A stretch of DNA of 64,000 nucleotides from RBG-16-49-21 sp040768125. GTDB taxonomy: Bacteria > Spirochaetota > UBA4802 > UBA5550. The notes beneath the pieces are model-generated. The model saw nothing but the letters and a program-made list of their open reading frames with translations, ran no database searches and had not been told where the DNA came from. The stretch lies in NCBI GenBank assembly GCA_040768125.1, contig JAXGNG010000003.1, positions 434,001 to 498,000 of the forward strand, given 5' to 3'. Positions within the stretch are counted from its first letter, which is position 1. Each line of letters starts with the position of its first letter. Position numbers and translations under genes: made by a program. This document shows, piece after piece, positions 1 through 8,275 of this stretch.

Positions 1-1
1 C

Positions 2-823
2 GTGTCCGCCTGCCTCCGCAGGCTCCTGGAACGGCACGAGGAGATGATCCGCCGGGACAACGGGAGGCGGAAGGCCCTCGGCGGACTCACGGAGCGGTAT
101 GATCTTTCATCCCTCAACACCGACACGGAACCCGGGCGGGTCATCTCCACGGTTACCGCCTTCGCCGATCGATGGACCGGCTCCGTGGAAGAGCGCGACG
201 AGAACCTCAACATCCTCTTCTGGGGTCCCCCGGGAACGGGGAAGACCGAGTTCGTCAAGTACCTGGCGAAGCACGCCGGCATGCGCCTCCTCGTGAGGCG
301 CTACGCTGACCTCGAGAGCATGTGGGTAGGGCAGGCGGAGAAGAACATAGCCGCCGCCTTCGACGAGGCCGAGGAGACCAGGGCCATTCTCTTCATCGAC
401 GAGGCGGACTCCTTCTTCACCCGTCGCGACGGGGCGCGCCACTCCTGGGAAGTAAGCCGCACCAACGAGTTCCTCACAAGGATGGAGAACCATAGGGGTA
501 TCTTCATCTGTTGCACCAACCTCCTTCCCTCCATGGACGAGGCGGCACTGCGACGTTTTCATGTGAAGGTACATTTCGATACTCTCTCCGAAGATGGGAA
601 GGAGCGCCTTTACCGTGCCTACTTCCTCAGGAAGGGGGAGCGCCTCGCCGGGGCCATGCGGCGAAGGATCATATCCATCGAGGGGCTAACCCCCGGAGAC
701 TTCGCCGCCGTGAGCCGGGGAATCCTTCACGCTTGTGAGGGGGAGAATAACCATGAGCGGATCATCGCGGATCTTGCCACCGAGGCGGGATACCGCGTAA
801 AAAAGCGTACCGTGGGGTTTTGA
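2..823 (+). CDS. AAA+ ATPase, probably cut at its 5' end
   Basis: AAA+ ATPase module that would couple ATP hydrolysis to remodelling of a protein partner that I cannot identify. Walker A GPPGTGKT lies at residues 75-82 and Walker B ILFIDEAD at 129-136. A sensor-1-like TN follows near 172, then an arginine pair in ALRRF near 184. The reading frame opens with GTG at the second base of the window, so the true start is probably outside and an N-terminal domain may be missing. There are no membrane segments. It stands alone, followed by a strong palindrome. The family is clear; the substrate and pathway are not. Confidence 0.8.
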   Translation: MSACLRRLLERHEEMIRRDNGRRKALGGLTERYDLSSLNTDTEPGRVISTVTAFADRWTGSVEERDENLNILFWGPPGTGKTEFVKYLAKHAGMRLLVRRYADLESMWVGQAEKNIAAAFDEAEETRAILFIDEADSFFTRRDGARHSWEVSRTNEFLTRMENHRGIFICCTNLLPSMDEAALRRFHVKVHFDTLSEDGKERLYRAYFLRKGERLAGAMRRRIISIEGLTPGDFAAVSRGILHACEGENNHERIIADLATEAGYRVKKRTVGF

Positions 824-841
824 TTCCATTTATCACGCGGC

Positions 842-877
842 CCTGGTAGCGTCGGGTTTAAACCCGACGCTACCAGG
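842..877. terminator. Perfect 36-bp palindrome after the ATPase gene
   Basis: A perfect inverted repeat with centre TTTAAA and arms CCTGGTAGCGTCGGG and its complement lies 18 bp after the stop codon. It could fold into a long hairpin and act as a bidirectional terminator, although no clear U tract follows. A hairpin of similar design (GCGTGGG arms) follows the second SSB gene at 42147-42179, so this looks like a recurring intergenic palindrome. Confidence 0.6.
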
Positions 878-950
878 CTCGCCCCGGCGACCATAACATC
901 CCACCCAAATTATAGCTGACAACCCCACCCGGCGCATGGCGGAGCGTACC
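878..950 (+). repeat. 73-bp intergenic repeat, copy 1
   Basis: This stretch is closely similar to 4405-4475, sharing CCGGCGACC, TAACATCCCACCCAAATTAT and the GCTGACA block. Both copies lie upstream of a gene and neither contains a coding frame. The role is unknown. No gene is visible in the rest of 951-1208, apart from the ribosome binding site of the next gene. Confidence 0.6.
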
Positions 951-1208
951 TTCCGCGTTTTATTGTTGCTTTTCTGGTAAATCTTCCATGTCATAACATC
1001 TACGCTATCATGTACATTGTCATAATGACACGGTTCATTGAACAGACCGTGATTTCCTTTTTGTTGATTCCATTAGCCGGGGGTCTCCCATGTCTCACCT
1101 CCGACCGCCATGCCCGGACCGTCTCGGCTCCCGCTCCGACGCTGCGCGTGCAGCCTTCAACCGCGTGTCCGTCCTGGACGACTCATTAATAATAGGAGAT
1201 ACACGTCA

Positions 1209-2330
1209 ATGACTGAAAAACCCGGAAGAAACGATCCCTGCCCGTGCGGCAGCGGGAAAAAATACAAGCACTGCTGTATCGGAAAGGAGGACAATGTTAT
1301 TCCTTTTCCCGGCGTACTCGGCGACGGTGACGCGTTGAAAAAATACGAGGAAATGGTTGAACGCTGGGACCCTGCCGACGGACCGCCGCCGTCATTCCAG
1401 GAGAGCCTGGGGCGGCCGAACCTTGCAACGGAATCGCTGAAGGGTTTACAGGAGAGCATTGGCGACAGGCAGTTTTCCTCGCTTAAGGAAGCGGAGGAGT
1501 TTGTCCGCCGCTACATGAAGTCTGCGAATGAAGCTCCCCGCGCCGACTTCCTCGGCCTGTCGCCTTCGGTAATGCGCGCTCTACTCGACAGGCCTTTTCA
1601 TGACAACACGAACATCGTGACGCTGAATACGGCAGTTCCCCCGGAAAGCTTCAGCGATGTGCCGGTCCTCGGGCAGTGCCTCTATCTACTGCGCAGGCTG
1701 GGGGAGTCGGGAAAAGGGATCAAGGCCACGCAGAAGGGGAATTTCCCGCGCAGCCTGGTGCAGGATTTCCATGAGGTATTTCTGAGGGAGCATGGGATCA
1801 TCGATTCGGTACCGCGCCAGGAGGGTGAAGTCGTTGAGCTGGAAACGCTCCGTTTCTTCCTGGCCGATTCGGGGCTCATGAAAAAGCGCGGCGGCCTGTT
1901 CACCCTGACGAAGAACGGCGAGAAATTTTGCGATGTAAGCAACCTGGCGGAATTGTACTTCCTGCTCTTCACGTTTATGGCGGAAAGGCATAACTGGCTC
2001 TACGGGACCCGCTATCCGGATGCCATGGAATTTGTGCAGAACTCCCTGGTATTCTGCCTCTATCTTCTAAAAAAGAAGGCCGGGAATTTTATCGAGGGAA
2101 ATGAGCTCGCCGGCCTGTATAACCGGGCCTTCCCCGTTCTTGCTGACTCGATGGGGCCCTCGTACGGCGGGTTATTTGTCCGCTCGGGCTTCTGCCATCT
2201 TTTCCTGGACAGGTTCGCCTGGTGGTTAGGTCTTGCGGATAAAAAGGGCGGTGAAAAGGCCTTCCTGAGCAGTGAATTCCACTATCGCACCTCCGGCCTC
2301 TTCAGCTGCCTTTTTTCATGGAAGGTTTAG
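1209..2330 (+). CDS. SEC-C motif protein
   Basis: A 373-aa protein with an N-terminal SEC-C zinc-binding motif: CPCGSGKKYKHCC at residues 11-23, with the Cys-Pro-Cys and Cys-Cys ligands. SEC-C motifs bind zinc and usually mediate contacts with protein partners, as at the C-terminus of SecA. The remaining ~340 residues are mostly helical and I do not recognise a domain in them. ATG at 1209 is chosen because AGGAG lies 9-13 bp before it and the motif begins immediately afterwards; the in-frame sequence upstream is poor. It is monocistronic. Confidence 0.75.
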   Translation: MTEKPGRNDPCPCGSGKKYKHCCIGKEDNVIPFPGVLGDGDALKKYEEMVERWDPADGPPPSFQESLGRPNLATESLKGLQESIGDRQFSSLKEAEEFVRRYMKSANEAPRADFLGLSPSVMRALLDRPFHDNTNIVTLNTAVPPESFSDVPVLGQCLYLLRRLGESGKGIKATQKGNFPRSLVQDFHEVFLREHGIIDSVPRQEGEVVELETLRFFLADSGLMKKRGGLFTLTKNGEKFCDVSNLAELYFLLFTFMAERHNWLYGTRYPDAMEFVQNSLVFCLYLLKKKAGNFIEGNELAGLYNRAFPVLADSMGPSYGGLFVRSGFCHLFLDRFAWWLGLADKKGGEKAFLSSEFHYRTSGLFSCLFSWKV

Positions 2331-2363
2331 TTGATCTCAAATTTTACATGACGTTGTATATAA

Positions 2364-2406
2364 TGCTAATTATAATTAGCATATTAATACTATTATGCTA
2401 ATTATA
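2364..2406. promoter_or_regulatory. AT-rich operator-like palindrome
   Basis: TGCTAATTATAATTAGCA at 2364-2381 is a perfect 18-bp palindrome, and a half-site TATGCTAATTATA follows at 2394-2406. The pair sits in a strongly AT-rich gap just before the broken ATPase gene, where a promoter would be. No regulator is known for it. Confidence 0.5.
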
Positions 2407-2414
2407 TCCATATT

Positions 2415-2640
2415 ATGAAAGAAATACTTCTCAAATATAACTACCAGTAGTCCGTGACCGCCTTTGAAACCGGCATTGAAAGGGAAAATCTCGGGCGCGT
2501 CATGCGCGCTCTCGAGGTGCGCCATATCGTCGCAATTTCAGGGGCGCGGCGGTCGGGCAAATCGTATCTTTTCCGGCAGATCATAAAGACCCTGCTCAAC
2601 ACGGGTGTTGTTCAAATCATCCATTGCACGGCGAACCCCC
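2415..2640 (+). pseudogene. Broken AAA ATPase of the DUF4143-associated type
   Basis: An ATG at 2415 opens MKEILLKYNYQ, then a TAG at 2448 interrupts the frame. The same frame resumes as a typical ATPase N-terminus with Walker A SGARRSGKS. The opening and the 'I.GARRSGKS' motif are characteristic of the large single-domain ATPases that carry DUF4143 at their C-terminus. The frame then runs into a REP-like repeat near 2604-2640 and all later domains are missing. A GTG restart at 2454 could give a short peptide, but not a functional ATPase. I call it a remnant with one nonsense mutation and a 3' truncation. Confidence 0.7.
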
Positions 2641-2890
2641 ATTGGCAAGGGAGGGCGCGACTTGCCCATCGCCCTGAGCAGAGTCGAAGTGAGCGCCGGG
2701 GGGTCTCTCCCGCCTTGGGTGGTGCGATCAACCCCACACCCATCCCATAATCACGTGGAGACGAGAATCCCCCCCTTACCAAGGGGGAAGGGATGTTCCC
2801 CTCTCCTGCGGGAGAGGGGGCCGGGGGGTGAGGGTCTTCATTACACCCGCAGCGCCGGGGAGGGCCGGGGGGATGCGGGCGCTTCCCGCA
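2641..2890. repeat. REP-like hairpin repeats
   Basis: This holds degenerate copies of two repeat families seen throughout the first 15 kb. One pairs a run of C with a run of G around TTACCAA or TTGGCAA. The other is CCCCTCTCC..GGGAGAGGGGG followed by GTGAGGGTCTTC. Reading frames here are shadows of repeat sequence. Confidence 0.6.
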
Positions 2891-4072
2891 TCAATCATCC
2901 CCCACACCCTGTTTCCCCAGCTGCGCGGCCATGAATTTCGTCACTACTTCAATTTTTGCCCGGTAGCCGTTTTTGTTTTTATCCAGCAATCCCATTTCTA
3001 CCAGTTCGTCCAGATCACGGGCAAAGCTTCTTTCCGATAGCGCTGAATATTCCTTTACTATCCAGGATTTAAGATTCAATATCTCTTCCGCCGTTACATG
3101 GTCGTCATGGGGGATATCGAGGATAAGCTTTCTTCTTCTCTTATTGGCCTGTATGGTCCTGCCTGCGGACATTTTCTCATCAAAGATTCCATAGATGTAA
3201 TTTCGCCAGGTAATCATGAGTTGATTTTCCTGAATTGTTTCCAGCACTTCATGCAGGCCGTCGCGAAATCCCTGCAGGGCGTATGCGATGAAATTTGTGC
3301 AATCACGGTTTTTTGTCGACGCCTCGATCTGCCGGTAGTATTCACTCCTGGTTATATTGTAAAAATTTGACAGCACGTGAGAGGCGATATCCGGCACGCC
3401 GGCGCGCAGCAACAGATAGAATTCCAATAAGCGGGCCGTTCTGCCGTTGCCGTCGGAAAACGGATGGATCCAGGCGATATACATATGGGCGACGATCGCC
3501 TGAATAACGGCGTCGATGAACGTCTGCTTGTTTTCATAATTGAACTCTTTTCTCATCCATTCGCAAAAATTACTGATAAGAATTTTGATATCATGATGGT
3601 CCGGGGCCTTGTAGGTTCCCACAACGACATCATTGCTTCTGAATTTTCCCGGAATTGCTTCAAAGTGCTCTCCGAGGTTTTTGCCGACCATCTTGTGAAA
3701 GTGGAGCAATAGTTCAGGATTGATGAGCCTGGTTTTCTTTTCAAGAACGACCATTTTTAAAATTTCATTATATGCTTCCAGTATGTTCTCAATTTCTATT
3801 TGCAGGTATTCCTTACTGGGAGGCAGCTTTTTGCCGTTTTGGATCCTTTCAATATCTTCAATCGTTAAGGTGTTTCCTTCTATGGCGGTTGTCGCCTGCG
3901 CGCCTTTAATAAGCGCGATGGAATGCAGTTTTTTTAAATAGTCGGGCCTGATGGCGGTGTTCCTGATGGCTTTAAGAAGTGCGTTGCATTCACCGAGCAT
4001 ATAATACAGCGCATGATTCAACGTCCAATTGGTTGTAAACCTGATGTGGGGATATTTCTTTGTCGGTTCCAT
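2891..4072 (-). CDS. Fic family protein (probable AMP transferase)
   Basis: Fic enzymes usually transfer AMP from ATP to a hydroxyl side chain of a target protein. The catalytic motif HPFSDGNGRTAR is complete at about residues 203-214. An N-terminal inhibitory motif of the (S/T)xxxE(G/N) type is visible as TTAIEGN near residue 65, which makes this a self-inhibited class II Fic protein. The C-terminal ~80 residues look like a winged helix and may bind DNA. ATG at 4072 is preferred over an upstream GTG because AAGGTGG precedes it by 5 bp. No separate antitoxin is visible; the inhibitory helix is in cis. A palindromic operator lies upstream. Confidence 0.88.
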   Translation of the reverse strand: MEPTKKYPHIRFTTNWTLNHALYYMLGECNALLKAIRNTAIRPDYLKKLHSIALIKGAQATTAIEGNTLTIEDIERIQNGKKLPPSKEYLQIEIENILEAYNEILKMVVLEKKTRLINPELLLHFHKMVGKNLGEHFEAIPGKFRSNDVVVGTYKAPDHHDIKILISNFCEWMRKEFNYENKQTFIDAVIQAIVAHMYIAWIHPFSDGNGRTARLLEFYLLLRAGVPDIASHVLSNFYNITRSEYYRQIEASTKNRDCTNFIAYALQGFRDGLHEVLETIQENQLMITWRNYIYGIFDEKMSAGRTIQANKRRRKLILDIPHDDHVTAEEILNLKSWIVKEYSALSERSFARDLDELVEMGLLDKNKNGYRAKIEVVTKFMAAQLGKQGVGDD

Positions 4073-4132
4073 ATTCGCCACCTTTTTGTATGAGTATAGT
4101 ATTTATTATTTGTCACATAAAATGTCAATTAA

Positions 4133-4153
4133 AATGTCATATTAAATGACATT
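4133..4153. promoter_or_regulatory. ATGACATT inverted repeat upstream of the Fic gene
   Basis: AATGTCAT, a 5-bp spacer, then ATGACATT form a palindrome. Another ATGTCA half-site lies about 13 bp to its left. The cluster is in the AT-rich gap upstream of the minus-strand Fic gene and is a plausible operator, perhaps for the Fic protein's own C-terminal winged helix. Confidence 0.45.
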
Positions 4154-4404
4154 GAAATAGTACATTATGTCTCAAAGCGGCCCAGGCACGGGAAAATCTC
4201 TTCGTCTCAGATCGATCGAGTTCGGAGCGGGATTTTTCAGGGGCATCCGTGAAACTATTGCCATGCCTGCTTCGTCTCACTTCGGCTGCGCTCAGTGCAA
4301 GACGCTCAGTGCGAGTCGCTCAGTACAGGCCGCTCAGCCGGCGAACTGGACATCAACGCTCCCTGAGCGTGTCGAAGGGTGGTCCCTGAACGGAGTCGAA
4401 GGGC

Positions 4405-4475
4405 CCCGCCCCGGCGACCGTAACATCCCACCCAAATTATTGCTGACACTCCCAACCGGCACATGGTAGAGTGCC
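4405..4475 (+). repeat. 73-bp intergenic repeat, copy 2
   Basis: Second copy of the element at 878-950, directly upstream of a signal-peptide protein gene. The preceding 4260-4400 holds GC-rich low-complexity repeats of the CTCAGTGC/GAGTCGAAGGG type and no gene. Confidence 0.55.
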
Positions 4476-4522
4476 CCGAAAATCTCGTCCATACCATTAC
4501 TACGTCATCCACCGGAGGCCCC

Positions 4523-5077
4523 ATGAAACCGCTCGCGCTCCTTATCATCCCCTGCCTGCTGGCCCTCTCGCTCCAGGCCCATGCCGGCGCCGACCTGTCG
4601 GACCCGGAGCAGACCATGCGGCTGTACTACAGCTATCTGCATGGAAAAAAGTATGACGCCATCGGCGCGCTCATGCATCCCGCGGCGCTGAAGGAGTTCC
4701 GGGAGCTGGCCGACGGCATCGTGAAGATCGACTCGTCCCAAAGATTCATCACCTCGTTCCTCGATGTCGCCACGGTCGAAGAGTACAGGGCGATGTCGGA
4801 TGAGGCCGTGTACGCGAAAATCGTGGAAAAGACGATACGGGAATTCAATAAATCCAGCGCCCTTTTTCCCCTGTCGAAGGTCAAAATAATCGGCACCTAC
4901 ACCGATGAACAGGACGCCACGGCCTACGTGATCTATCGATTCGAGATGAACATCGAGAATATACCCATGGAGAAGCTCTCCGTTGAAGCCCTGAGGCGGC
5001 ACGAGGGGAGATGGCTGCTCCTGCTGAACGGCGATATCAGGGGCATGATCAATTTTTTGAAGCTGAAGATGAAATAG
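4523..5077 (+). CDS. Exported protein of unknown function
   Basis: A 184-aa protein with a clear Sec signal peptide: MKPLALLIIPCLLALSLQ followed by an AHA cleavage site near residue 21. The mature part begins with an acidic helix and has alternating helix and strand segments, somewhat like NTF2-type folds, but I recognise no family. ATG at 4523 is chosen because GGAGG lies 5 bp upstream and the signal peptide starts there. The DinB-like gene follows after 23 bp, so the two may be cotranscribed. Confidence 0.65.
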   Translation: MKPLALLIIPCLLALSLQAHAGADLSDPEQTMRLYYSYLHGKKYDAIGALMHPAALKEFRELADGIVKIDSSQRFITSFLDVATVEEYRAMSDEAVYAKIVEKTIREFNKSSALFPLSKVKIIGTYTDEQDATAYVIYRFEMNIENIPMEKLSVEALRRHEGRWLLLLNGDIRGMINFLKLKMK

Positions 5078-5100
5078 TTGCGACAGGGAGGCATCCTGGG

Positions 5101-5601
5101 ATGAATAAAGAAAATAAATTGGAATTGATTCAAAAATTTGAGGATCTATCCAGTGCATTCGATGACGTGCCGGGATTGCCCGCCGCCCTGTTGCGTTATC
5201 GGCCCTTCCCGGACGCGTGGAGCATCGTGGAGCAGGTCGTCCATTGCGTGGACCTGGATGTGGCGAGCTTTCATCGCTATCGATGGGGCATTACCTATCC
5301 GGGTACACGGGTGCTTTCATTTGATAAAACGTGGGTTGAAAAATTACAGTATGAAGCATCGGATATTGGAGTGTGTATAAACATAATAAAGGTTATCCGA
5401 ACATTCATGGCGTCGCATTTCCGCACAATCGTTGACGAGGATTGGAGCAAATATCACTACAAGCTTGGCGAGGAGAGGGAATTCAACCTGGAGGAGGCAT
5501 TGCAGCTATATGTCGACCACGTGGATTTTCACAGGAAACTGATAGATAGAAATATTGAGATGTTTCGCGGGAGTGGCGCTGCCGGCGCAGGTTCGGAGTA
5601 G
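5101..5601 (+). CDS. DinB-like metal-dependent protein
   Basis: A 166-aa four-helix protein resembling the DinB/YfiT family, whose members bind a metal through three histidines and include thiol-dependent transferases. The first conserved His is in the EQVVHCVD segment near residue 50. The later pair sits in the helix YVDHVDFHRK near residues 143-147, which fits the usual H...HxxxH arrangement. A GGGAGG sequence precedes the ATG. The natural substrate is unknown. It probably shares a transcript with the exported protein upstream. Confidence 0.7.
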   Translation: MNKENKLELIQKFEDLSSAFDDVPGLPAALLRYRPFPDAWSIVEQVVHCVDLDVASFHRYRWGITYPGTRVLSFDKTWVEKLQYEASDIGVCINIIKVIRTFMASHFRTIVDEDWSKYHYKLGEEREFNLEEALQLYVDHVDFHRKLIDRNIEMFRGSGAAGAGSE

Positions 5602-5651
5602 AATAGTCAATAGCCGTTCATTACAATGTGAAGAGCCTCGCGCGGATGGGA

Positions 5652-5725
5652 GGAATCCCCCCGGCGCGATGCGCCACCCCCTTCATAAGGGGGGGGCGCC
5701 GTCCAGGACGGCCCGGCGGCGCTCG
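5652..5725. repeat. REP-like hairpin repeat
   Basis: A C-tract/G-tract hairpin with CTTCATAAGG at its centre, flanked by CCCCCCGGCGCG, in the orientation opposite to most copies in the first 15 kb. No gene is visible in 5602-5863. Confidence 0.55.
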
Positions 5726-5863
5726 GGTCGGCAGTACCTTGCGAGAAAAATTCTTGACCGCGTTGAAATCTGACTTACAATAGTGCAGGTCATGGATTGC
5801 GAATGGCAATTACGATGTAAACCGTACGGTGCATTCTAAAAAGGCTGATGGGGGAACATATAA

Positions 5864-6193
5864 TTGATCACCCGTGATGAATTATTGAAAAAGATGACCG
5901 CCAGGATCGAGCACGCACTCGGATCTCGCCTGAAAAAACTGGTCCTGATAGGCTCCATGGCGCGCAATGACGATTCGCCTGAATCCGACTATGATTGTAT
6001 TGTCGTAGTGGATGCCATAACGCCGGACCTGATGGATATCCTCGATGAAATATCGGGTGACCTGCTGTATGGCTATAATTCCGTGTTTTCAATAATACCC
6101 GTATCGGAAGAAAGATACCTGGGACAGAAATTCAATCCATTGTTTGTCAACGCCGGGAGGGAAGGTATTGTCCTATGGCCGACCCGGACTTAA
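5864..6193 (+). CDS. mntA: MNT-type nucleotidyltransferase antitoxin
   Basis: A minimal nucleotidyltransferase of 109 aa. The active-site motif GSMARND..ESDYDCIVVV near residues 27-46 has the GS and the two aspartates that hold Mg-ATP. In HEPN/MNT pairs this enzyme neutralises the HEPN RNase by AMPylating it. The frame starts with TTG, 6 bp after GGGGGAA; an ATG at 5894 would cut into the first helix. Its 3' end overlaps the HEPN gene by 19 bp, which indicates translational coupling. Confidence 0.85.
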   Translation: MITRDELLKKMTARIEHALGSRLKKLVLIGSMARNDDSPESDYDCIVVVDAITPDLMDILDEISGDLLYGYNSVFSIIPVSEERYLGQKFNPLFVNAGREGIVLWPTRT

Positions 6194-6582
6194 AAGGGCA
6201 GATAGCGGCCATGATGGACAAGGCCGCCCGATCGCTTGAGGCGGCGAAACTGCTTCTCGATGGTCACAATGATGAATTTTCATCTTCACGATCGTATTAT
6301 TCAGCATTCTATGCGATCCAGGCACTGTTGCTCACTAAAAATCTTGTGTATTCGAAACATGCGGGCGTGATAAGCGGTTTTAACGAGCATTTTATACGTA
6401 GCAATATCTTCCCCAGGGACTTTTCAAAACACATCAGCAGGCTGTTCCGAGAACGACATGTCGGCGATTATGATTTTGAACGTATCATAACAAAAAATGA
6501 TGCGCGCGAAGATCATCGTATCGCTACCGACATCGTGAAAGCAATTCGAGAGTATCTGATCCAAGAAGGATTCATGGCGTAA
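6175..6582 (+). CDS. hepT: HEPN-domain toxin partner of MNT
   Basis: A 135-aa all-helical HEPN protein. An N-terminal helix pair (ARSLEAAKLLL...SRSYYSAFYAIQALL) precedes RERHVGDYD near residues 91-100, which corresponds to the HEPN Rx4-6H/DY catalytic region. HEPN toxins cleave RNA and are modified by the MNT partner, whose gene overlaps by 19 bp. Pair order, overlap and lengths match HEPN/MNT modules. Confidence 0.85.
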   Translation: MADPDLKGQIAAMMDKAARSLEAAKLLLDGHNDEFSSSRSYYSAFYAIQALLLTKNLVYSKHAGVISGFNEHFIRSNIFPRDFSKHISRLFRERHVGDYDFERIITKNDAREDHRIATDIVKAIREYLIQEGFMA

Positions 6583-6619
6583 TCACTCCTCCTCGCACTG
6601 CCGCGCATCTGTGCCCGTC

Positions 6620-6775
6620 GTACCCCCCCTTATGGAGGAGGGTGGTGCGAACAACCACACCCTCATACCATAATTACGTGGAGAAAAAACTCCCCCCCTT
6701 GCCAAGGGGGGGAAGGGGGGGATTCTCCCCCTCTCCCCGTGGGAGAGGGGGGAGGGGGGTGAGGGTCTTCACGCG
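6620..6775. repeat. REP-like hairpin repeats
   Basis: Two adjacent hairpin units: a C-run/G-run palindrome around TTGCCAAGG, then CCCCTCTCCCCGTGGGAGAG followed by GTGAGGGTCTTC. The second unit recurs at 8740-8800, 10480, 13370 and 15360. Confidence 0.6.
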
Positions 6776-6828
6776 GTGTTCGGCGGGTAGCCGACAAACC
6801 TCACAATCATACAAAAACCAAACCCGGG

Positions 6829-7287
6829 CTACCCCGCCTTCCTCCCGGTAATGGAATCAATGGACACCCTGATGACGCAGGTCCGCTCGAAGGAGCGCTC
6901 CCGGTACTCCCATGCCTCTCCCATGGAGTAGTGCGCCATGATGATGTCCAGGGCCTCCCGTTTCCCCGCGGGGTCTTCCACGAATTCAGCCCTGCCGGTG
7001 CCCACGACGCTCCGGTATCGCATGCCGTAGCCGCAGGCGACATCGGCGGGAATGAGCTCCGCGTCGATATCAACCTCGAAGCAGACCATGGGGTTCTTCT
7101 TCAAGGTGTCGATTTTCCTCCCCGCCTGGCCGGTGTGGAAGTAGAGCTTCCCGTCGCGGTACCCGAAGTTGAGGGGTACGATGTAGGGGAGGGCGCCGTC
7201 GGTCATGGCGAGGCGGCAGACCTCCGCCTTCCGCAGAATCGCCTCGATCTCGGTGAAATCGGTGATCTCGTATTCCTTTTTTCTCAT
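6829..7287 (-). CDS. Pyridoxamine 5'-phosphate oxidase-like flavoprotein
   Basis: A 152-aa split-barrel protein of the PNPOx-like (NimA/HugZ-like) group, which bind FMN and reduce small substrates. It shows the usual order: an N-terminal helix (ITDFTEIEAILRKAEVCRLAM), then Y(I/V)VPLNFGYRDGKLYFH, then a strand with a charged turn and the GTGRAEFV strand. No nitroimidazole-type catalytic residue can be assigned from sequence alone. GGAG precedes the ATG. The gene is divergent from the NTF2-like gene across 216 bp. Confidence 0.8.
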   Translation of the reverse strand: MRKKEYEITDFTEIEAILRKAEVCRLAMTDGALPYIVPLNFGYRDGKLYFHTGQAGRKIDTLKKNPMVCFEVDIDAELIPADVACGYGMRYRSVVGTGRAEFVEDPAGKREALDIIMAHYSMGEAWEYRERSFERTCVIRVSIDSITGRKAG

Positions 7288-7503
7288 TCACAGCTCCGGC
7301 ATATCTGCGATTTTCATGGTTCTTCATCTGGCATACCCCGGCAATCATGACAAGCAAAAACTGGTGGACAGGGCCAGCGAGTATGGATATACCTCAAAAA
7401 AACGGGCGGGACCTGCGCGCGTTCCCTTCGCGCTTTTCGATCCGCGCGACGGCCCGGTTTCCCTGCCGGCTGAAGGATAAAACCCCATTCAAGGAGTACC
7501 GCC

Positions 7504-7893
7504 ATGACCATTGACGACGCCATCCGCTTCTGCGATGAATGGCTCCCTTCCTGGAGCGGCAACGACCCTGACCGGTTGATCGCCTTTTACACTGGGGACG
7601 CCTTCTACCTCGACCCCACCGTAAAGGCCGGCCTCCAGGGCCATGACCAGATAAAAGCCTATTTCATGAAGCTGTTGAAAAACAACCCGGAGTGGCGATG
7701 GACCCACGAGGAGGTCTTTCCAACGGAGAAGGGGTTCATCCTGAAATGGAAGGCCCGGATACCCGTGGGGGACGCGACCATCGTGGAATACGGCATGGAC
7801 ATCGTCGAGATGCGGGACGGAAGAATAGCGCGGAACGAGGTGTATTTCGATTCCCGCGAACTCGTGGCGGCCATACGGAATTTGAAGAAGTAG
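7504..7893 (+). CDS. NTF2/SnoaL-like protein
   Basis: A 129-aa cone-fold protein of the NTF2/SnoaL-like superfamily. It shows the typical helix WLPSWSGNDPDRLIAFYT, the loop YLDPT, then a GHDQIKAYF helix and alternating strands ending in RNEVYFDSREL. Members are polyketide cyclases, isomerases or ligand-binding proteins; nothing here fixes the substrate. AAGGAG lies 8 bp before the ATG. Confidence 0.75.
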   Translation: MTIDDAIRFCDEWLPSWSGNDPDRLIAFYTGDAFYLDPTVKAGLQGHDQIKAYFMKLLKNNPEWRWTHEEVFPTEKGFILKWKARIPVGDATIVEYGMDIVEMRDGRIARNEVYFDSRELVAAIRNLKK

Positions 7894-7930
7894 GGCCTCA
7901 CGCGGAGGCGGTTATCCCCCCCGCGCCATG

Positions 7931-7971
7931 GCTCGACCAGCCCCTGGTCACCTTCCCGCCCAGGGTTGGGC
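7931..7971 (-). ncRNA. Fragment of the multi-hairpin element (5' domain)
   Basis: Read on the minus strand, this matches the first ~45 nt of the elements at 10073 and 12806: a CCCAACCCTGGGC block, then the hairpin GACCAG-GGG-CTGGTC, closed by GAGCC. In the other copies the hairpin is GACCCG/CGGGTC, so two base pairs have changed on both arms. The rest of the element is missing. I take it as a truncated copy. Confidence 0.5.
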
Positions 7972-7986
7972 CCCCACCATTCCTGC

Positions 7987-8014
7987 TTGACAAACTAAAC
8001 TGGTTTATTATACT
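7987..8014 (+). promoter_or_regulatory. Sigma70-like promoter for the Phd/PIN pair, predicting a leaderless mRNA
   Basis: TTGACA at 7987-7992 and TATACT at 8009-8014 are separated by 16 bp. The antitoxin ATG is at 8021, only 6 bp after the -10 box, so the expected transcription start coincides with the start codon. The sequence around the -10 box (ATACTAGTAGTAT) is close to palindromic and could be the operator for the antitoxin. Confidence 0.6.
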
Positions 8015-8020
8015 AGTAGT

Positions 8021-8275
8021 ATGAAATCAAAGACAAAATCCATCGGTTCTTTCGAGGCCAAAACGCATCTTTCAAGCCTTATTGATGATGTGCAGAAGGG
8101 TGGGGAATATATCATTACGAAAAGAGGGAAGCCTGTGGCGAAACTGGTCCCTTTCAGGGATCAGGACGGCACAATAAAAATAGAAGATATCGTATCCCGG
8201 TTCGATTCTATCAGAAACAATGTCAGGGGCAGGGTGAATATCGGGGAATATATCAGGGAGGGCCGAAAGTATTGA
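8021..8275 (+). CDS. Phd/YefM-type antitoxin
   Basis: An 84-aa antitoxin. The N-terminal Phd/YefM fold is clear: a short strand, then FEAKTHLSSLIDDVQKGGEY, then the strand ITKRGKPVAKLVP. This half dimerises and binds operator DNA. The C-terminal ~35 residues would wrap around the PIN toxin encoded next, whose gene overlaps by 4 bp. No ribosome binding site is visible, in agreement with the predicted leaderless start. Confidence 0.88.
   Translation: MKSKTKSIGSFEAKTHLSSLIDDVQKGGEYIITKRGKPVAKLVPFRDQDGTIKIEDIVSRFDSIRNNVRGRVNIGEYIREGRKY

Noticed and set aside
4505..5158. A 217-aa open frame on the minus strand
   Set aside because: It lies opposite the exported protein, which has a signal peptide and ribosome binding site; the minus-strand product shows no domain.
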